Shown here in pieces: positions 44,447 through 53,993 of a stretch of 64,000 bases of DNA. Position 1 is the stretch's first letter, and the number at the start of each line of letters is the position of its first letter. The DNA is from JAEKNW01 sp963678375 (lineage in GTDB: Bacteria; Cloacimonadota; Cloacimonadia; Cloacimonadales; JAFGVF01). The notes below the pieces were generated by a model. The model worked only from the letters and a program-made list of their open reading frames with translations. It was not told the origin of the DNA and searched no databases. A program made the translations under genes and the position numbers. The DNA is taken from assembly GCA_963678375.2 (NCBI GenBank), contig OY782831.1, positions 372,001 to 436,000 of the forward strand, in the 5' to 3' direction.

Positions 44447-45604
44447 TTACTCACTTTCGAATTCTCTTCTAATAATGCTCAATTTATTAATAATATCAAT
44501 TCCTTGTGGACAGTGACTTTCACACTTACCACAAGCTATACATGCAGAAGCCTTTTCTTCTGAAGTAAAGCCTGATTTATACATAAACTTAGCTTGTTTT
44601 ATGTTATCAGACAAATAACCATTGTTATATATAGTGAATATTTCTGGGATATTTACTCCAGACGGACAAGGCATGCAGTACCTACATGTAGTACAATTAA
44701 TTTTTAGCTTTGACTTAAAGACTTCCTGAACTTTTTCCATTATTTGGTTTTCTTCTTCTGAGAAAGAATTAACAATACCATTATTAGCAATCTCTACATT
44801 CTCCTTAACTTGATCTAAAGTACTCATACCACTTAAAACTAGCCCCACTTCTTTTTGATTCCAAAGCCAGCCCAATGCCCATTCAGCTGGGGTTTTTTTC
44901 TCCTTACTATTTGCATATAGTTCTTTGATTTCATCTGCTAAGTTATTTATCAAAGAACCCCCTCTTAGTGGTTCCATAATTATCACATCTATCCCTTTTT
45001 CAAATGAATACTTAAGTCCATCATAGCCAGCTTGATATTTAATATCTAAATAGTTATATTGAATCTGACAAAACTCCCAAGCATAATCATCTACTATAGT
45101 TTTAAAAGTAGGAAAATCATCATGAAAAGAAAAGCCAATATGCCTAATCTTTCCATCAGCTTTAGCTTTTTCTAAAAAATCAAGGACGCCTAAGTCTTTA
45201 ATTTTCGTCCATGATCTTTTATTTAAAGCATGCACTAAATAGAAGTCAATATAGTTTGTTTGAAGTCTTGCTAGTTGCTCATTAAGTATTTCATCCATTT
45301 TTGCCCTGCTATCAACTAACCAAGTAGGAAGCTTGGTTGCAAGTAATACTTTGTCCCTATAACCATCTCTAAGAAATTTACCCACAAAAAGTTCACTCAT
45401 ACCTGCTTCTCCCATTCCAGAACCATGATATGGCCAAGCAGTGTCCACATAATTGACTCCATTATCAATTGCAAACTTAATCATCTCACTTGCACGTTCT
45501 TCATCTATTTTCGTAGCATCTTCATTTATGGTTGGCAACCTCATAGCACCAAACCCCAAAACAGATACCTCTTCATTAGTATTTCTTAATCTACGATATT
45601 GCAT
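44447..45604 (-). CDS. aldo/keto reductase with C-terminal 4Fe-4S ferredoxin domain
   Basis: 385 residues. The barrel has GFGAMRLPT, NYVDTAWPYHGS with the catalytic Asp/Tyr, LLATKLP with the Lys and FYLVHALN with the His. Two clusters follow: CTTCRYCMPCPSGV and CIACGKCESHCPQGI, each able to hold a 4Fe-4S centre. This is the large family of predicted oxidoreductases of anaerobes in which an aldo/keto reductase is joined to ferredoxin-like modules. Substrate is unknown. The gene stands alone on the minus strand. Confidence 0.94.
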   Translation of the reverse strand: MQYRRLRNTNEEVSVLGFGAMRLPTINEDATKIDEERASEMIKFAIDNGVNYVDTAWPYHGSGMGEAGMSELFVGKFLRDGYRDKVLLATKLPTWLVDSRAKMDEILNEQLARLQTNYIDFYLVHALNKRSWTKIKDLGVLDFLEKAKADGKIRHIGFSFHDDFPTFKTIVDDYAWEFCQIQYNYLDIKYQAGYDGLKYSFEKGIDVIIMEPLRGGSLINNLADEIKELYANSKEKKTPAEWALGWLWNQKEVGLVLSGMSTLDQVKENVEIANNGIVNSFSEEENQIMEKVQEVFKSKLKINCTTCRYCMPCPSGVNIPEIFTIYNNGYLSDNIKQAKFMYKSGFTSEEKASACIACGKCESHCPQGIDIINKLSIIRREFESE

Positions 45605-46015
45605 ATCAACTCCAATATTGTTTTTTATTATTAATTATTATCATACAAAAAATCAGTCAAACTATTTCTCAATTGCTTTTCTTATTATCAAGAACTGAAG
45701 TTAATAAACTATCTTCTAACATTTCTTGTTGTTTTTTTATTGATATATCATACATGCTTTATTTAACTACTTCTGAACGGTTTTTCACAACTTTAAGTGG
45801 ACTTTTTGTCTTTTTGCCATTCAAAAGCCCAAATTTTAAGAAATTAATTGACAGAAAATGCAAATTCCAATATTATGTTTATTAGATTTAGTCTAAATAG
45901 AACAGTTTGATTTTAGTAGGTATTACAGATTATTTTCTAAAAAATTTACTGTACTATTTGGGGTTAATATAATTTTCCACTGTTTAATGTTATTTATACT
46001 TTATAAGGAACGATA
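45605..46015. other. 411-base divergent intergenic region
   Basis: AT-rich spacer between the aldo/keto reductase and the amidohydrolase operon. A good promoter lies at 45945-45973. A 70-codon frame at 45673-45885 has no ribosome binding site or recognisable features and is not called. No RNA gene seen. Confidence 0.55.
45945..45973 (+). promoter_or_regulatory. sigma-70-type promoter of the TldD/E operon
   Basis: TTTACT (45945-45950), 17 bases, TATAAT (45968-45973). AAGGAA (46005-46010) sits five bases before the start codon at 46016. Confidence 0.65.
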
Positions 46016-47314
46016 ATGATACTATTTAAGAATGCAACTATCTCTGCAGGGATAACCAAAGAGAGAAAAGTTGATATTTTATTCGACGAAAAAATTGTTG
46101 ATGTACGCGAAGATTCTATTACTCCCCCAGAAAACACAACAATCATTGATCTTGATGGAAAAATCGTGTTACCTGGTGGGATTGATGTTCATACTCATTT
46201 TAGATCAGATCATAAAAATTGGCAAAATTACTTCTTTAATGCTTCTAAAGCAGCTGCTCGTGGAGGCATTACATATATAGCTGATAGTTCAAGTAATACA
46301 GATTCCCCACTCACTGAAGGTTATGATTTCTCTTCAATTGCTAAATTATATGAAAATAACTCATTGATAGATTATGGTATATGGGGTTTGATTAATAGTG
46401 ACGATTATCCTTACTATAATGAAGAGATTTCAGAGTTATCTAAAAATGGAGTAGTTGGAATTGAGTTTTATCTCTACAGTAACAACAATACAATTTCACC
46501 ATTAGATTATGAAGAAATATTAGAATTATTCACTGATTTTTCCAACTCACAGATTCTGTTCGGTGTTTTTCCTTTAGATTTTCCAAATTACTGTAAGAGT
46601 AAAAATGCTGACCCACGCGACATAAGCAAGTATCAATTCGAAGCTGTTAAAAAACTTTTTAGGAGATCCCAAGAGACTCAAGTACATCTTTTTAATATTG
46701 TTTCTCCGGAAATTGTTGATTTTGTTATGAATTCTACTAAAAAATATCACTGTACCTATGACATTAATCCACATTATTTTTTAGCAAATAAAGATAGTGC
46801 TTATTTACCAGGGATACAAGAGAATAACTCTAATCTATCTATTGACAGCTTAATTCAAACTGGTAAAGTTCCATCTATCTCATCAGACAGTGGTTTTATT
46901 AATCAAGACTTAAATTATACTGAAGAGGATTTCACTGGAGTAGTAAACTACTTAGATCTTCAATATATGGTCCCTTATTTATTCTCAGAATATTATCTAT
47001 CAAAGAGAATGACACTTGGTAACCTAGAACGGATGTTGGCAGGTAACCCATCAAAAATATTGGGTATTGGCCACCTTAAAGGTTCTTTTGACAAGGATAA
47101 ACATGCTGATTTCGTTGTCATTGACCCTAAATTAAAAGAGACGGATATAGACTCTTATTCTTCATTCAAAAATGTAGAAATAAATTGTAAAGTAACTCAA
47201 ACCTACCTAAGGGGCGAGAAAATATATGATATTTCAGAAGGTATTCGAGATGAAAGAGGTTTTGGGAAACTTATCAAAAGGGATTTCCAAGCTACAACGC
47301 TAAATTACTATTAA
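46016..47314 (+). CDS. dihydroorotase/dihydropyrimidinase-like amidohydrolase with altered metal site
   Basis: 432 residues with the cyclic-amidohydrolase fold: PGGIDVHTHFRSDHKNW (His59, His61), SKAAARGGITYIADSSSNT, and the C-terminal beta sandwich with KDKHADFVVIDP. Three usual metal ligands look changed: the carboxylated lysine position reads GVVGIEFY (Glu150), the histidine of the HVS motif reads LFNIVSPE (Asn227), while NPHYF (His253) and SSDSG (Asp291) remain. So it may bind one metal or none, or use Glu150 as a bridge, as a non-hydrolytic relative would. It leads an operon with TldE and TldD (12 and 9 base gaps), hinting at work on peptides or cyclic amides. Confidence 0.85.
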   Translation: MILFKNATISAGITKERKVDILFDEKIVDVREDSITPPENTTIIDLDGKIVLPGGIDVHTHFRSDHKNWQNYFFNASKAAARGGITYIADSSSNTDSPLTEGYDFSSIAKLYENNSLIDYGIWGLINSDDYPYYNEEISELSKNGVVGIEFYLYSNNNTISPLDYEEILELFTDFSNSQILFGVFPLDFPNYCKSKNADPRDISKYQFEAVKKLFRRSQETQVHLFNIVSPEIVDFVMNSTKKYHCTYDINPHYFLANKDSAYLPGIQENNSNLSIDSLIQTGKVPSISSDSGFINQDLNYTEEDFTGVVNYLDLQYMVPYLFSEYYLSKRMTLGNLERMLAGNPSKILGIGHLKGSFDKDKHADFVVIDPKLKETDIDSYSSFKNVEINCKVTQTYLRGEKIYDISEGIRDERGFGKLIKRDFQATTLNYY

Positions 47315-47326
47315 TAGGAGTTAGTA

Positions 47327-48658
47327 ATGCAAGAACAATTAAGAAAATTCCTCAAGGAAGTTATTGCAAAGTATCAAGATTATAAGTTTATCTTTAATCA
47401 TAAATCTTGGCAAACAGATTTCCTTCGTTTTTACCAAAGTCAAGTTAACTATAACATTAGTAAAAATAGTGAAGACCTTTGGGTAAACATTTATCATGGA
47501 AAGAAATCATTATCTTTCTCTATATCAGATCCTGATGTTAAGAAACTTAATTATAAATTAGAAGAATCTTTTGATTTAATTAATAAGCTTCCTAATGATG
47601 AAGATTTCATTGATATAGAAAATGACTTAGAGAAGACAAAAGAAATAACTAAAGCTAATAATATCAGTAAACTATCACTTGAAAATAAGATAGATGTCTT
47701 AGAAAAGTTTGCGACAGTTGCTAAAAAACACGGTTTTAAAGTATTTGGTACCTTCATCTGTAATTATGAAGTTACCACAATGATAAACAGTAATGGAGTA
47801 GACAAAGTTAATTATAACTCTCCGATAATGCTAGAGATTAAAGGTGTAGCTGATAAAAATATGGTTACAGTTTTAGAATCATTAGGTGGAGAAAACATTG
47901 ATAATCTCAACTTTGATTCAGCAATAGAGAGCTTTGAAAGAAAACTAATAGCAGGTAAAGCTGAAATCGTAGATTTAGATCCAGACCATTATGAAGTTAT
48001 CCTTGCTCCCCGCTGTATTGGAGAATACTTAAGCTATCTAGGTTCTTCTTTTTCTGCGGGTGCTCTAGATAGAAAATCATCTTTCTTTGAAGGAAAAGAA
48101 AATGAACAAGTTTTCCCTAGCAATATCACTGTGTATGACGACCCACATGATGCTGACTTAGTCAATTTCGACTATAATGGAGAAGGTCACAAACTAGATA
48201 AGTTAATGCTAATTGAGAATGGAATCTTTAAAAACTTTCTTGTAGGTAATTATTATGGTCTCAAGTTGGATATGCCAATCAATGGTAATGATGGCTCTTG
48301 TCTGGTAATGAAAGAAGGAGACAAAAGTCTGGATGAGATGATTTCAAGTGTAAAGAAAGGTATTTATATCTCAAGTTTGCATTATATGAATTTCATTAAT
48401 GTTAAAGAGACTTCTCTTACTGGTTTAACCCGTGATGGAACATTCTTAATAGAGGATGGGAAAATAACAAAAGTAGTAAATAATTTAAGATTTACAGAAA
48501 AGATTTCTTCTGTTTTAGAAAATATCACAGATATTGAGAATAAGTGTGTTGTAATTCCTTTCTCATCAAATTATGGAGCTTTTGGTATTTCATCTGTTAA
48601 GATGCCACATGTTAAAGTTGGTAAGTTCCACATAACTTCATCTACCAAAACAATATAG
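47327..48658 (+). CDS. TldE/PmbA-like metalloprotease subunit
   Basis: 443 residues of the PmbA/TldE family: the central segment CIGEYLSYLGSSFSAGALDRKSSFFEGKE and the C-terminal SLTGLTRDGTFLIEDGKITKVVNNLRFTE pattern (each split here) are diagnostic. It lacks the HExxxH motif, as TldE subunits do. TldE pairs with TldD in a heterodimer that degrades unfolded peptides and, in some clusters, cuts leader peptides from RiPPs. GGAG lies before the ATG. The tldD partner begins 9 bases after its stop. Confidence 0.92.
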   Translation: MQEQLRKFLKEVIAKYQDYKFIFNHKSWQTDFLRFYQSQVNYNISKNSEDLWVNIYHGKKSLSFSISDPDVKKLNYKLEESFDLINKLPNDEDFIDIENDLEKTKEITKANNISKLSLENKIDVLEKFATVAKKHGFKVFGTFICNYEVTTMINSNGVDKVNYNSPIMLEIKGVADKNMVTVLESLGGENIDNLNFDSAIESFERKLIAGKAEIVDLDPDHYEVILAPRCIGEYLSYLGSSFSAGALDRKSSFFEGKENEQVFPSNITVYDDPHDADLVNFDYNGEGHKLDKLMLIENGIFKNFLVGNYYGLKLDMPINGNDGSCLVMKEGDKSLDEMISSVKKGIYISSLHYMNFINVKETSLTGLTRDGTFLIEDGKITKVVNNLRFTEKISSVLENITDIENKCVVIPFSSNYGAFGISSVKMPHVKVGKFHITSSTKTI

Positions 48659-48667
48659 GAGAGTCTA

Positions 48668-50110
48668 ATGAAAAAACTAATCTATGATATAATTAATAAA
48701 TTAAATAGAAGAGATATTCAATTTGGTGATGTGAGATTTACTTCTTCTGATAGCCAAACTATCTACTTTGAAAAGAAGAATCTAAAACATATTTCCAAAT
48801 CCACTGATTCAGAAGCATTAGGAATAAGAGTATTAGTAGATGGATGTTGGGGTTTTGCTGGCACAGATGTAATTGATGCAAGAAAGGTTGATTCTTTGAT
48901 AAACCTCGCTATCAGTAATGCTAAACACTCAGCAAGGTTTAGACACACACCTGTGGCTTTCAAAGCTATTAAACCTACTCAAGGGTCATATTACTTCACT
49001 CCTCAAGAAGATCCATTTGCTATGGATGATGACCAAAAAATTGACTACTTCCAAAATATTGCCAATAGATTAAATGAGAATCCAAAAATTATCCATTCTT
49101 CAGTTCATGTTGATTTCTATAGACAGTACAAAGTTTATGCTAATACAGAAGCTACTTTTGTTGATAGTCTAGTGTATGATACAATGCCCTCTATGTCAGT
49201 TATTGCTGTAAATTCTAATGGAATGCAAACAAGAACCTGGCCTGGTCATATGTCTACTAGAAGAGGTGGCTTTGAAGTTGTAAGAGAAGCTAAGTTAGAA
49301 GAAAATATTGATAAAATAGTGAAAGAAGTTATAGATCTTTTAGATGCTCCTACAATTGAAGAAGATAAAGCTGATATAATTATTGGTGGTGGTCATCTAG
49401 CTTTGCAACTTCATGAAAGCGTTGGACATGCAACTGAGGCAGATAGAATTTTAGGTATGGAAATTTCCTATGCTGGTAAGACTTTTATTAAACCTGATAT
49501 GCTAGGAAATTTCAAATATGGTTCTGAACATGTAAATATTTATAGTGATTCAACTGACCCTCGAGGTATTGGTTATCACTTAGTTGATGATGAAGGTGTA
49601 CCTGGTAGAAGAGTTGATATTATTAAAGATGGTATCTTGCTAGATCAACAAACTTCTCGTGAAATTGCACCTCAGTTAGGTCTAGAAGCTTCTTCTAATA
49701 TGATGGCATCTTTTGCAGATGATTTCCCACTAGTTAGAATGACTAACTTCTGTTTGGCTCCGGGTAAAGCTGGTTCTTTAGAAGATCTCATCAAGTCTAC
49801 CGAACGTGGTTATTATATTGATTTCACCAAAACTTGGTCTATTGACGATAACAGAAACAACTTCCAATTCACTACTGAAATTGGTTATAAAATTGTTGAT
49901 GGTGAGATTGTTGGTATTGTTAAAGAACCTACCTACTTTGGTATTACACCAGAATTTTGGGGTGCTTGTGATGCAATTTGTTCTGAATCAGAATGGAGAT
50001 ATCATGGAACTTCTTATTGTGGCAAAGGCGAGCCTGGTCAAGCAATGCATCTTTCTCATGGTGTTGCACCTGCCAGATTTAAAAATATCGTATGTAATGT
50101 AAAAGCTTAA
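48668..50110 (+). CDS. tldD: TldD metalloprotease subunit
   Basis: 480 residues. The zinc motif HESVGHATEADR (His249, Glu250, His254) is intact, with the family segments DDEGVPGRR, LLDQQTSRE and GYYIDFTKTWSIDDNRNNFQ. It would be the catalytic partner of the TldE-like protein. AGGAGA precedes the ATG. No RiPP precursor or modification enzyme is seen in the operon, so a general peptide-degrading role is as likely as leader-peptide removal. A terminator follows. Confidence 0.95.
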   Translation: MKKLIYDIINKLNRRDIQFGDVRFTSSDSQTIYFEKKNLKHISKSTDSEALGIRVLVDGCWGFAGTDVIDARKVDSLINLAISNAKHSARFRHTPVAFKAIKPTQGSYYFTPQEDPFAMDDDQKIDYFQNIANRLNENPKIIHSSVHVDFYRQYKVYANTEATFVDSLVYDTMPSMSVIAVNSNGMQTRTWPGHMSTRRGGFEVVREAKLEENIDKIVKEVIDLLDAPTIEEDKADIIIGGGHLALQLHESVGHATEADRILGMEISYAGKTFIKPDMLGNFKYGSEHVNIYSDSTDPRGIGYHLVDDEGVPGRRVDIIKDGILLDQQTSREIAPQLGLEASSNMMASFADDFPLVRMTNFCLAPGKAGSLEDLIKSTERGYYIDFTKTWSIDDNRNNFQFTTEIGYKIVDGEIVGIVKEPTYFGITPEFWGACDAICSESEWRYHGTSYCGKGEPGQAMHLSHGVAPARFKNIVCNVKA

Positions 50111-50127
50111 TTCATACTAAATATATG

Positions 50128-50157
50128 AAAAAGGGATGAATAAAATCATCCCTTTTT
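50128..50157. terminator. bidirectional intrinsic terminator between tldD and tdh
   Basis: AAAAAGGGATGA (50128-50139), 6-base loop, TCATCCCTTTTT (50146-50157). The stem carries A at one end and T at the other, so it can serve both converging genes. Confidence 0.92.
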
Positions 50158-50178
50158 CTTATTTATTATGATTTATTA

Positions 50179-51129
50179 TTATTTAAGTTTCTCTTTTAAT
50201 TTTTCTAACATATCAACTGTCATTGTTTCTAGGTTATAAGTTGGATTCCAACCCCATTCTTGTCTAGCTGCAGAATCGTCCATGCTATTTGGCCAGCTCT
50301 CAGCAATAGCTTGTTTCATAGGATTTACATCATAGGTAAGAGTAAAATCTGGAATATGTTTTTTAATTTCATTTGCTATGATTTCAGGATCAAAACTCAT
50401 AGAAGCAACATTAAAACAGTTTCTATGAACAAGTTTCGCAGGGTCTGCTTCCATAACTTCAACAGCAGCTTTAAGAGCATCAGGCATATACATCATATCA
50501 AGGTATGTGCCAGCTTGAAGGTTTGAAGCATAAGTCTTGCTTTTTATTGCTTCATAATAAATTTCTACTGCATAGTCAGTTGTACCACCACCAGGTAGGG
50601 TAACGTATGAGATTATTCCAGGATATCTAACACCACGGGCATCGATTCCGAATCTTTTTACATAGTAATCAGCTAATAATTCACCAGCTACTTTTGATAC
50701 ACCATAGATAGTTTTAGGGCGCATGATAGTATCTTGTGGAGTATTATCAAGTGGAGTTTCAGGACCAAAAGCACCAATAGAGCTTGGAGTAAAGACGGCT
50801 ACTTTCTTCTCTCTAGCAATCTCTAAGCAATTGAACAAAACCCCCATGTTTAAGTCCCAGCCAAACTTAGGATCAGCTTCTGCTTTAGCAGATAACATTG
50901 CAACCAAATTATAAATAGTATCAATTTTGTACTTATCAACTAATTCGTTTAGTTTTTTAGCATCTAAAGCATCACATACTACAAAAGGACCACCTTCTGT
51001 TACAGCAGGACCACAGTTACTATGAACGTCAGTAGCTACAACGTTGTTAGCTCCATATCTTTCTCTAAGGTAAGGAACTAGTTCAGAACCTATTTGACCA
51101 GCAGCACCAAGAATCAGAATATTTTTCAT
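50179..51129 (-). CDS. NAD-dependent L-threonine 3-dehydrogenase (short-chain type)
   Basis: I start at 51129 (MKNILILGAAGQIG), preceded by GGAGA at six-base spacing; an upstream ATG at 51159 would add residues that have no place in the fold. 316 residues. Rossmann loop GAAGQIG, catalytic Tyr/Lys in TIYGVSKVAGE, and segments such as RYPGIISY, GGGTTDYAVEIYY and SWPNSMDDSAARQEWGW match the epimerase-like threonine dehydrogenases. It turns threonine to 2-amino-3-oxobutanoate, feeding glycine and acetyl-CoA. No 2-amino-3-ketobutyrate ligase gene is adjacent. Confidence 0.92.
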   Translation of the reverse strand: MKNILILGAAGQIGSELVPYLRERYGANNVVATDVHSNCGPAVTEGGPFVVCDALDAKKLNELVDKYKIDTIYNLVAMLSAKAEADPKFGWDLNMGVLFNCLEIAREKKVAVFTPSSIGAFGPETPLDNTPQDTIMRPKTIYGVSKVAGELLADYYVKRFGIDARGVRYPGIISYVTLPGGGTTDYAVEIYYEAIKSKTYASNLQAGTYLDMMYMPDALKAAVEVMEADPAKLVHRNCFNVASMSFDPEIIANEIKKHIPDFTLTYDVNPMKQAIAESWPNSMDDSAARQEWGWNPTYNLETMTVDMLEKLKEKLK

Positions 51130-51401
51130 ATAATTCTCCATTTGAAACTCATTTTTCATTTCTTTTTGCAGGTAGGGGATTATTTGTCAATAAAAAAGAT
51201 AATTTTTAATCGAATCTCAAGGCCAGACTATAAAGTTATTATATTAAGTTAACTATACAGACATTATTCATAATAAATAACTAGAATAAAATTTATTATA
51301 TTTATAGAATTTGGTAAGCTCTTAATAACTTATCATCACTTCTCCCTCTTACAGGGCTTTTTTACTAGCTCTTGTGTTTGAACCAAATTATCTTACTGAT
51401 A

Positions 51402-53582
51402 CTATTTCATCAGTACTATTTTGTGAGTTTGAGATTTTCCCTCTACTTCAAGCTTAACAAAATAAATACCAGAGCTTACACTAGCAGACTGTGAGTTTTT
51501 TCCATCCCAGACATAGTTATGATAACCACTATTAAGTAAACCTTGATATAAACTAGCTACCTTCTGCCCTTTCAAATTATAAACTGAGAGGTGACCATAA
51601 GCTTTCTTAGGAAGAATAAAGCTAATCTTAGTCTCTGGGTTGAAAGGATTAGGATAGTTTCTAAGTCCAAAAGCTGATTCACTTGCTGGAATAACTTCTT
51701 CATCTTGATTAGAAACACCTATTGGGAGCATTGGTATATCTAGATTTAATTCTAGCGACTCCATTATCATAACATCTGATATTATTACATCTTGATAATC
51801 CCAGCGACTTGCCTTAACAGAATAAGTTCCAGCTCCACAATGATAAGTGTAATTACCTAAGCTGTCACTAAATTCAGGAAGCTTATCCATTATCTCTATC
51901 TTAACACAATCTAAAGGCTCATTAGTGCTTGCATCATAGACATTACCCCTGATTCCACCTATATAGGCAGAGCCAAACTCATAGGCTCCAATATCTACTA
52001 CTTCGGGATTACTTCCGTTTGCTGTAGCTATTCTTTTATGGTAGCGTATATCAAAATCTGGTAAATCAGGACGATAAGCTCCAGCATCTCTACAAGGTGA
52101 TAAAGGAGATAAAGAGTAATCATCACTTAAAGTGTCTGCAAAAAGTGGGTTTGCAACTAAATGATTTTCTGTATAGTAATATGATGGGTAATCGATAATT
52201 GGAATTGTCGCAAGATTATTAAAAAATGAGGTAATATATCCACCAGAGTTTCCTCCATAGCTATTTTGTATATCAATTATATTATTTGTAAAAATTGCTG
52301 CAGAGCTTCCAATAGCATTAATTAACCACGAATAATTTACAAAAGTATTATTATATATATATGGTGATGTATTATCACTTGTAAACACTTTTCCTGTAGA
52401 AATCCCCCCTGTTTGCCGTACTAAATTATTATAAAACCTGATTTGCCCATCGGGTTGGGAGGTGTTAAGTCTGTCAAATTCCACCGTACTACTACCGGTA
52501 TAAGATGTCTCCATTATATTATTATAAATATATGCTTCATTTCCCTCTCTTGTTGTAGCAGTAATTTGAGTATACCCTAGAAGATAGTTATCAGACACAT
52601 AATTTGTTCCATAGCCTTCAGAATATAAATTTAGAGGATCTAAGTCAACCTCAGTCTTTATTAAAGTATTTTTCCTAGCAAAAACTACATCAGTTGAATC
52701 ACCAGATGAACATCCCCAGCCTCTTTTACCATTATAGGCATAATTACCGTAACTGCTAACAGATGCATAATTAGTATCTTTACTTTTGTCTTCCTCATCT
52801 CTTGCATCAAAGTCATCAAAATTATTGAAGAGAAACAGAACATTCTGATTGCCTGCCATATGAACAAAATCCGAAGTTCCAGTAAAATAACAACGAGCAA
52901 TAACTAGTTCGTAATCTTCTTCAGGCGGGTTTTCATCTGATGTTCCAATGACCAATGCTATGCATGAGATAAATGGTGGAGGATAAACATCATCACTATA
53001 AAAACTACAATTATATACTACTAAGTCCATCATAAGATTGCCAGTGGCAAATGCTATGTAGTTATCACTAAAAGAGCAATCACTAATATTGATTAATCCA
53101 TTACCAAATTCAAGAGTTGCCCAAGCACGTTCGTTAGGTGCATAATCACACAACATTCCATTATTGAACTCGCAATATTCGAAAGTTGAGATTGGGGCAT
53201 TAGCAGTAAGATAAATCCCACCCCAGCGATAATCACTATCTTCTTGATATTTATCAAAGATGATTGGATTCTGAGGAGTACCGATAGCATTGATTGTCCC
53301 GTTAACAACTATCTTCTTAGCAACAGGCTCTTGATCGTTATTAAGCCCTCCCCACTCAAAATGATGAGAATCAGAAATTACTCCACCACTAACATATATC
53401 TGAGTACCAGGTAAGATAGTTAAGGTAACACCAGAATCTATATAGAGAAAAGAGGTAACTACATAAGGATCATTATGATGAGGATACCAAAGAGTATTCT
53501 CAGTAATATGACCTCCTACCTCTATGGAAAGAAGAGGAAAGGTAATAAGAGCTATGATAAACAATAATATATTTTTCTTCAT
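51402..53582 (-). CDS. secreted right-handed beta-helix protein with FlgD-like C-terminal tail
   Basis: 726 residues, signal peptide 1-19. The first part has the DSGVTLTILPGTQIYVSGG start typical of secreted parallel beta-helix proteins (a stabilising cap, followed by short repeated coils with N, G, D turns, about 90-520). A carboxypeptidase-regulatory/CNA-B-like domain follows (about 555-640; IRGNVYDASTNEPLDCV) and then a tail, GLRNYPNPFNPETKISFILP, HLSVYNLKGQKVASLY, YVWDGKNSQ, that is the standard FlgD-like sorting-type domain of this lineage. Probably exported to the surface, perhaps binding or cleaving polysaccharide. No catalytic residues can be assigned. Confidence 0.9.
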   Translation of the reverse strand: MKKNILLFIIALITFPLLSIEVGGHITENTLWYPHHNDPYVVTSFLYIDSGVTLTILPGTQIYVSGGVISDSHHFEWGGLNNDQEPVAKKIVVNGTINAIGTPQNPIIFDKYQEDSDYRWGGIYLTANAPISTFEYCEFNNGMLCDYAPNERAWATLEFGNGLINISDCSFSDNYIAFATGNLMMDLVVYNCSFYSDDVYPPPFISCIALVIGTSDENPPEEDYELVIARCYFTGTSDFVHMAGNQNVLFLFNNFDDFDARDEEDKSKDTNYASVSSYGNYAYNGKRGWGCSSGDSTDVVFARKNTLIKTEVDLDPLNLYSEGYGTNYVSDNYLLGYTQITATTREGNEAYIYNNIMETSYTGSSTVEFDRLNTSQPDGQIRFYNNLVRQTGGISTGKVFTSDNTSPYIYNNTFVNYSWLINAIGSSAAIFTNNIIDIQNSYGGNSGGYITSFFNNLATIPIIDYPSYYYTENHLVANPLFADTLSDDYSLSPLSPCRDAGAYRPDLPDFDIRYHKRIATANGSNPEVVDIGAYEFGSAYIGGIRGNVYDASTNEPLDCVKIEIMDKLPEFSDSLGNYTYHCGAGTYSVKASRWDYQDVIISDVMIMESLELNLDIPMLPIGVSNQDEEVIPASESAFGLRNYPNPFNPETKISFILPKKAYGHLSVYNLKGQKVASLYQGLLNSGYHNYVWDGKNSQSASVSSGIYFVKLEVEGKSQTHKIVLMK

Positions 53583-53685
53583 TTTAAATCCTTAATATCT
53601 TGGTTCAGAAAACTCCAAGTTTGAATTAGCATTATACTCAGTCCTTTGTAGTATGTATGTATATTTATCTCAGCTTGATATTACA

Positions 53686-53714
53686 ATAATATATATTTAA
53701 AATTTCTATGTCAA
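53686..53714 (-). promoter_or_regulatory. sigma-70-type promoter of the beta-helix gene
   Basis: On the minus strand TTGACA (complement of 53709-53714), 17 bases, TATTAT (complement of 53686-53691). The leader would be about 95 bases, since the start codon is at 53582. Confidence 0.65.
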
Positions 53715-53853
53715 GAGTTATTTTATATAATTTTAGTTTATGATTTTGAGACTTTTCAATCATCAAGTTACCTTTTCCATTAACTTATCCTTAAAGAAAT
53801 CGATAATATTGAAGGCTCACTTATATGGAACGACACAGTATAAACCACTAGAC

Positions 53854-53940
53854 TATTAGGTCCTTATTAGGTCTCTACTAGGTCTCTATTAGGACTCTAT
53901 TAGGCTTTTATTAGCTTTCTTATTAATAGATTCCTATTAG
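53854..53940. repeat. degenerate 11-bp tandem repeat, about eight units
   Basis: Units start with TATTAG or TACTAG: TATTAGGTCCT, TATTAGGTCTC, TACTAGGTCTC, TATTAGGACTC, TATTAGGCTTT, then looser copies with 12 and 14 base spacing and a last TATTAG at 53935-53940. The first five are exactly 11 bases apart, about one helical turn. It lies about 140 bases upstream of the -35 of the beta-helix gene. Confidence 0.85.
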
Positions 53941-53993
53941 TAAACTAATATAAATTCAACAATCTTAACATAGTTACATAATCATTCTACAAG

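Larger units (their letters stand above)
53583..53993. other. 411-base intergenic region with repeat array
   Basis: Lies between the Septu-like operon (its downstream side) and the beta-helix gene. It holds the beta-helix promoter and the 11-bp tandem repeat. No gene or RNA is recognised in it. Confidence 0.6.

Noticed and set aside
45673..45885. 70-codon frame between the aldo/keto reductase and the amidohydrolase
   Set aside because: No ribosome binding site, no recognisable pattern, Phe/Leu/Ser-rich as expected of AT-rich spacer.
46016..50110. RiPP biosynthetic cluster
   Set aside because: TldD/TldE can cut RiPP leaders, but there is no precursor peptide, radical-SAM or cyclodehydratase gene nearby.
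53854..53940. CRISPR array or origin iterons
   Set aside because: Units are 11 bases with no spacers, and no replication initiator gene is near.
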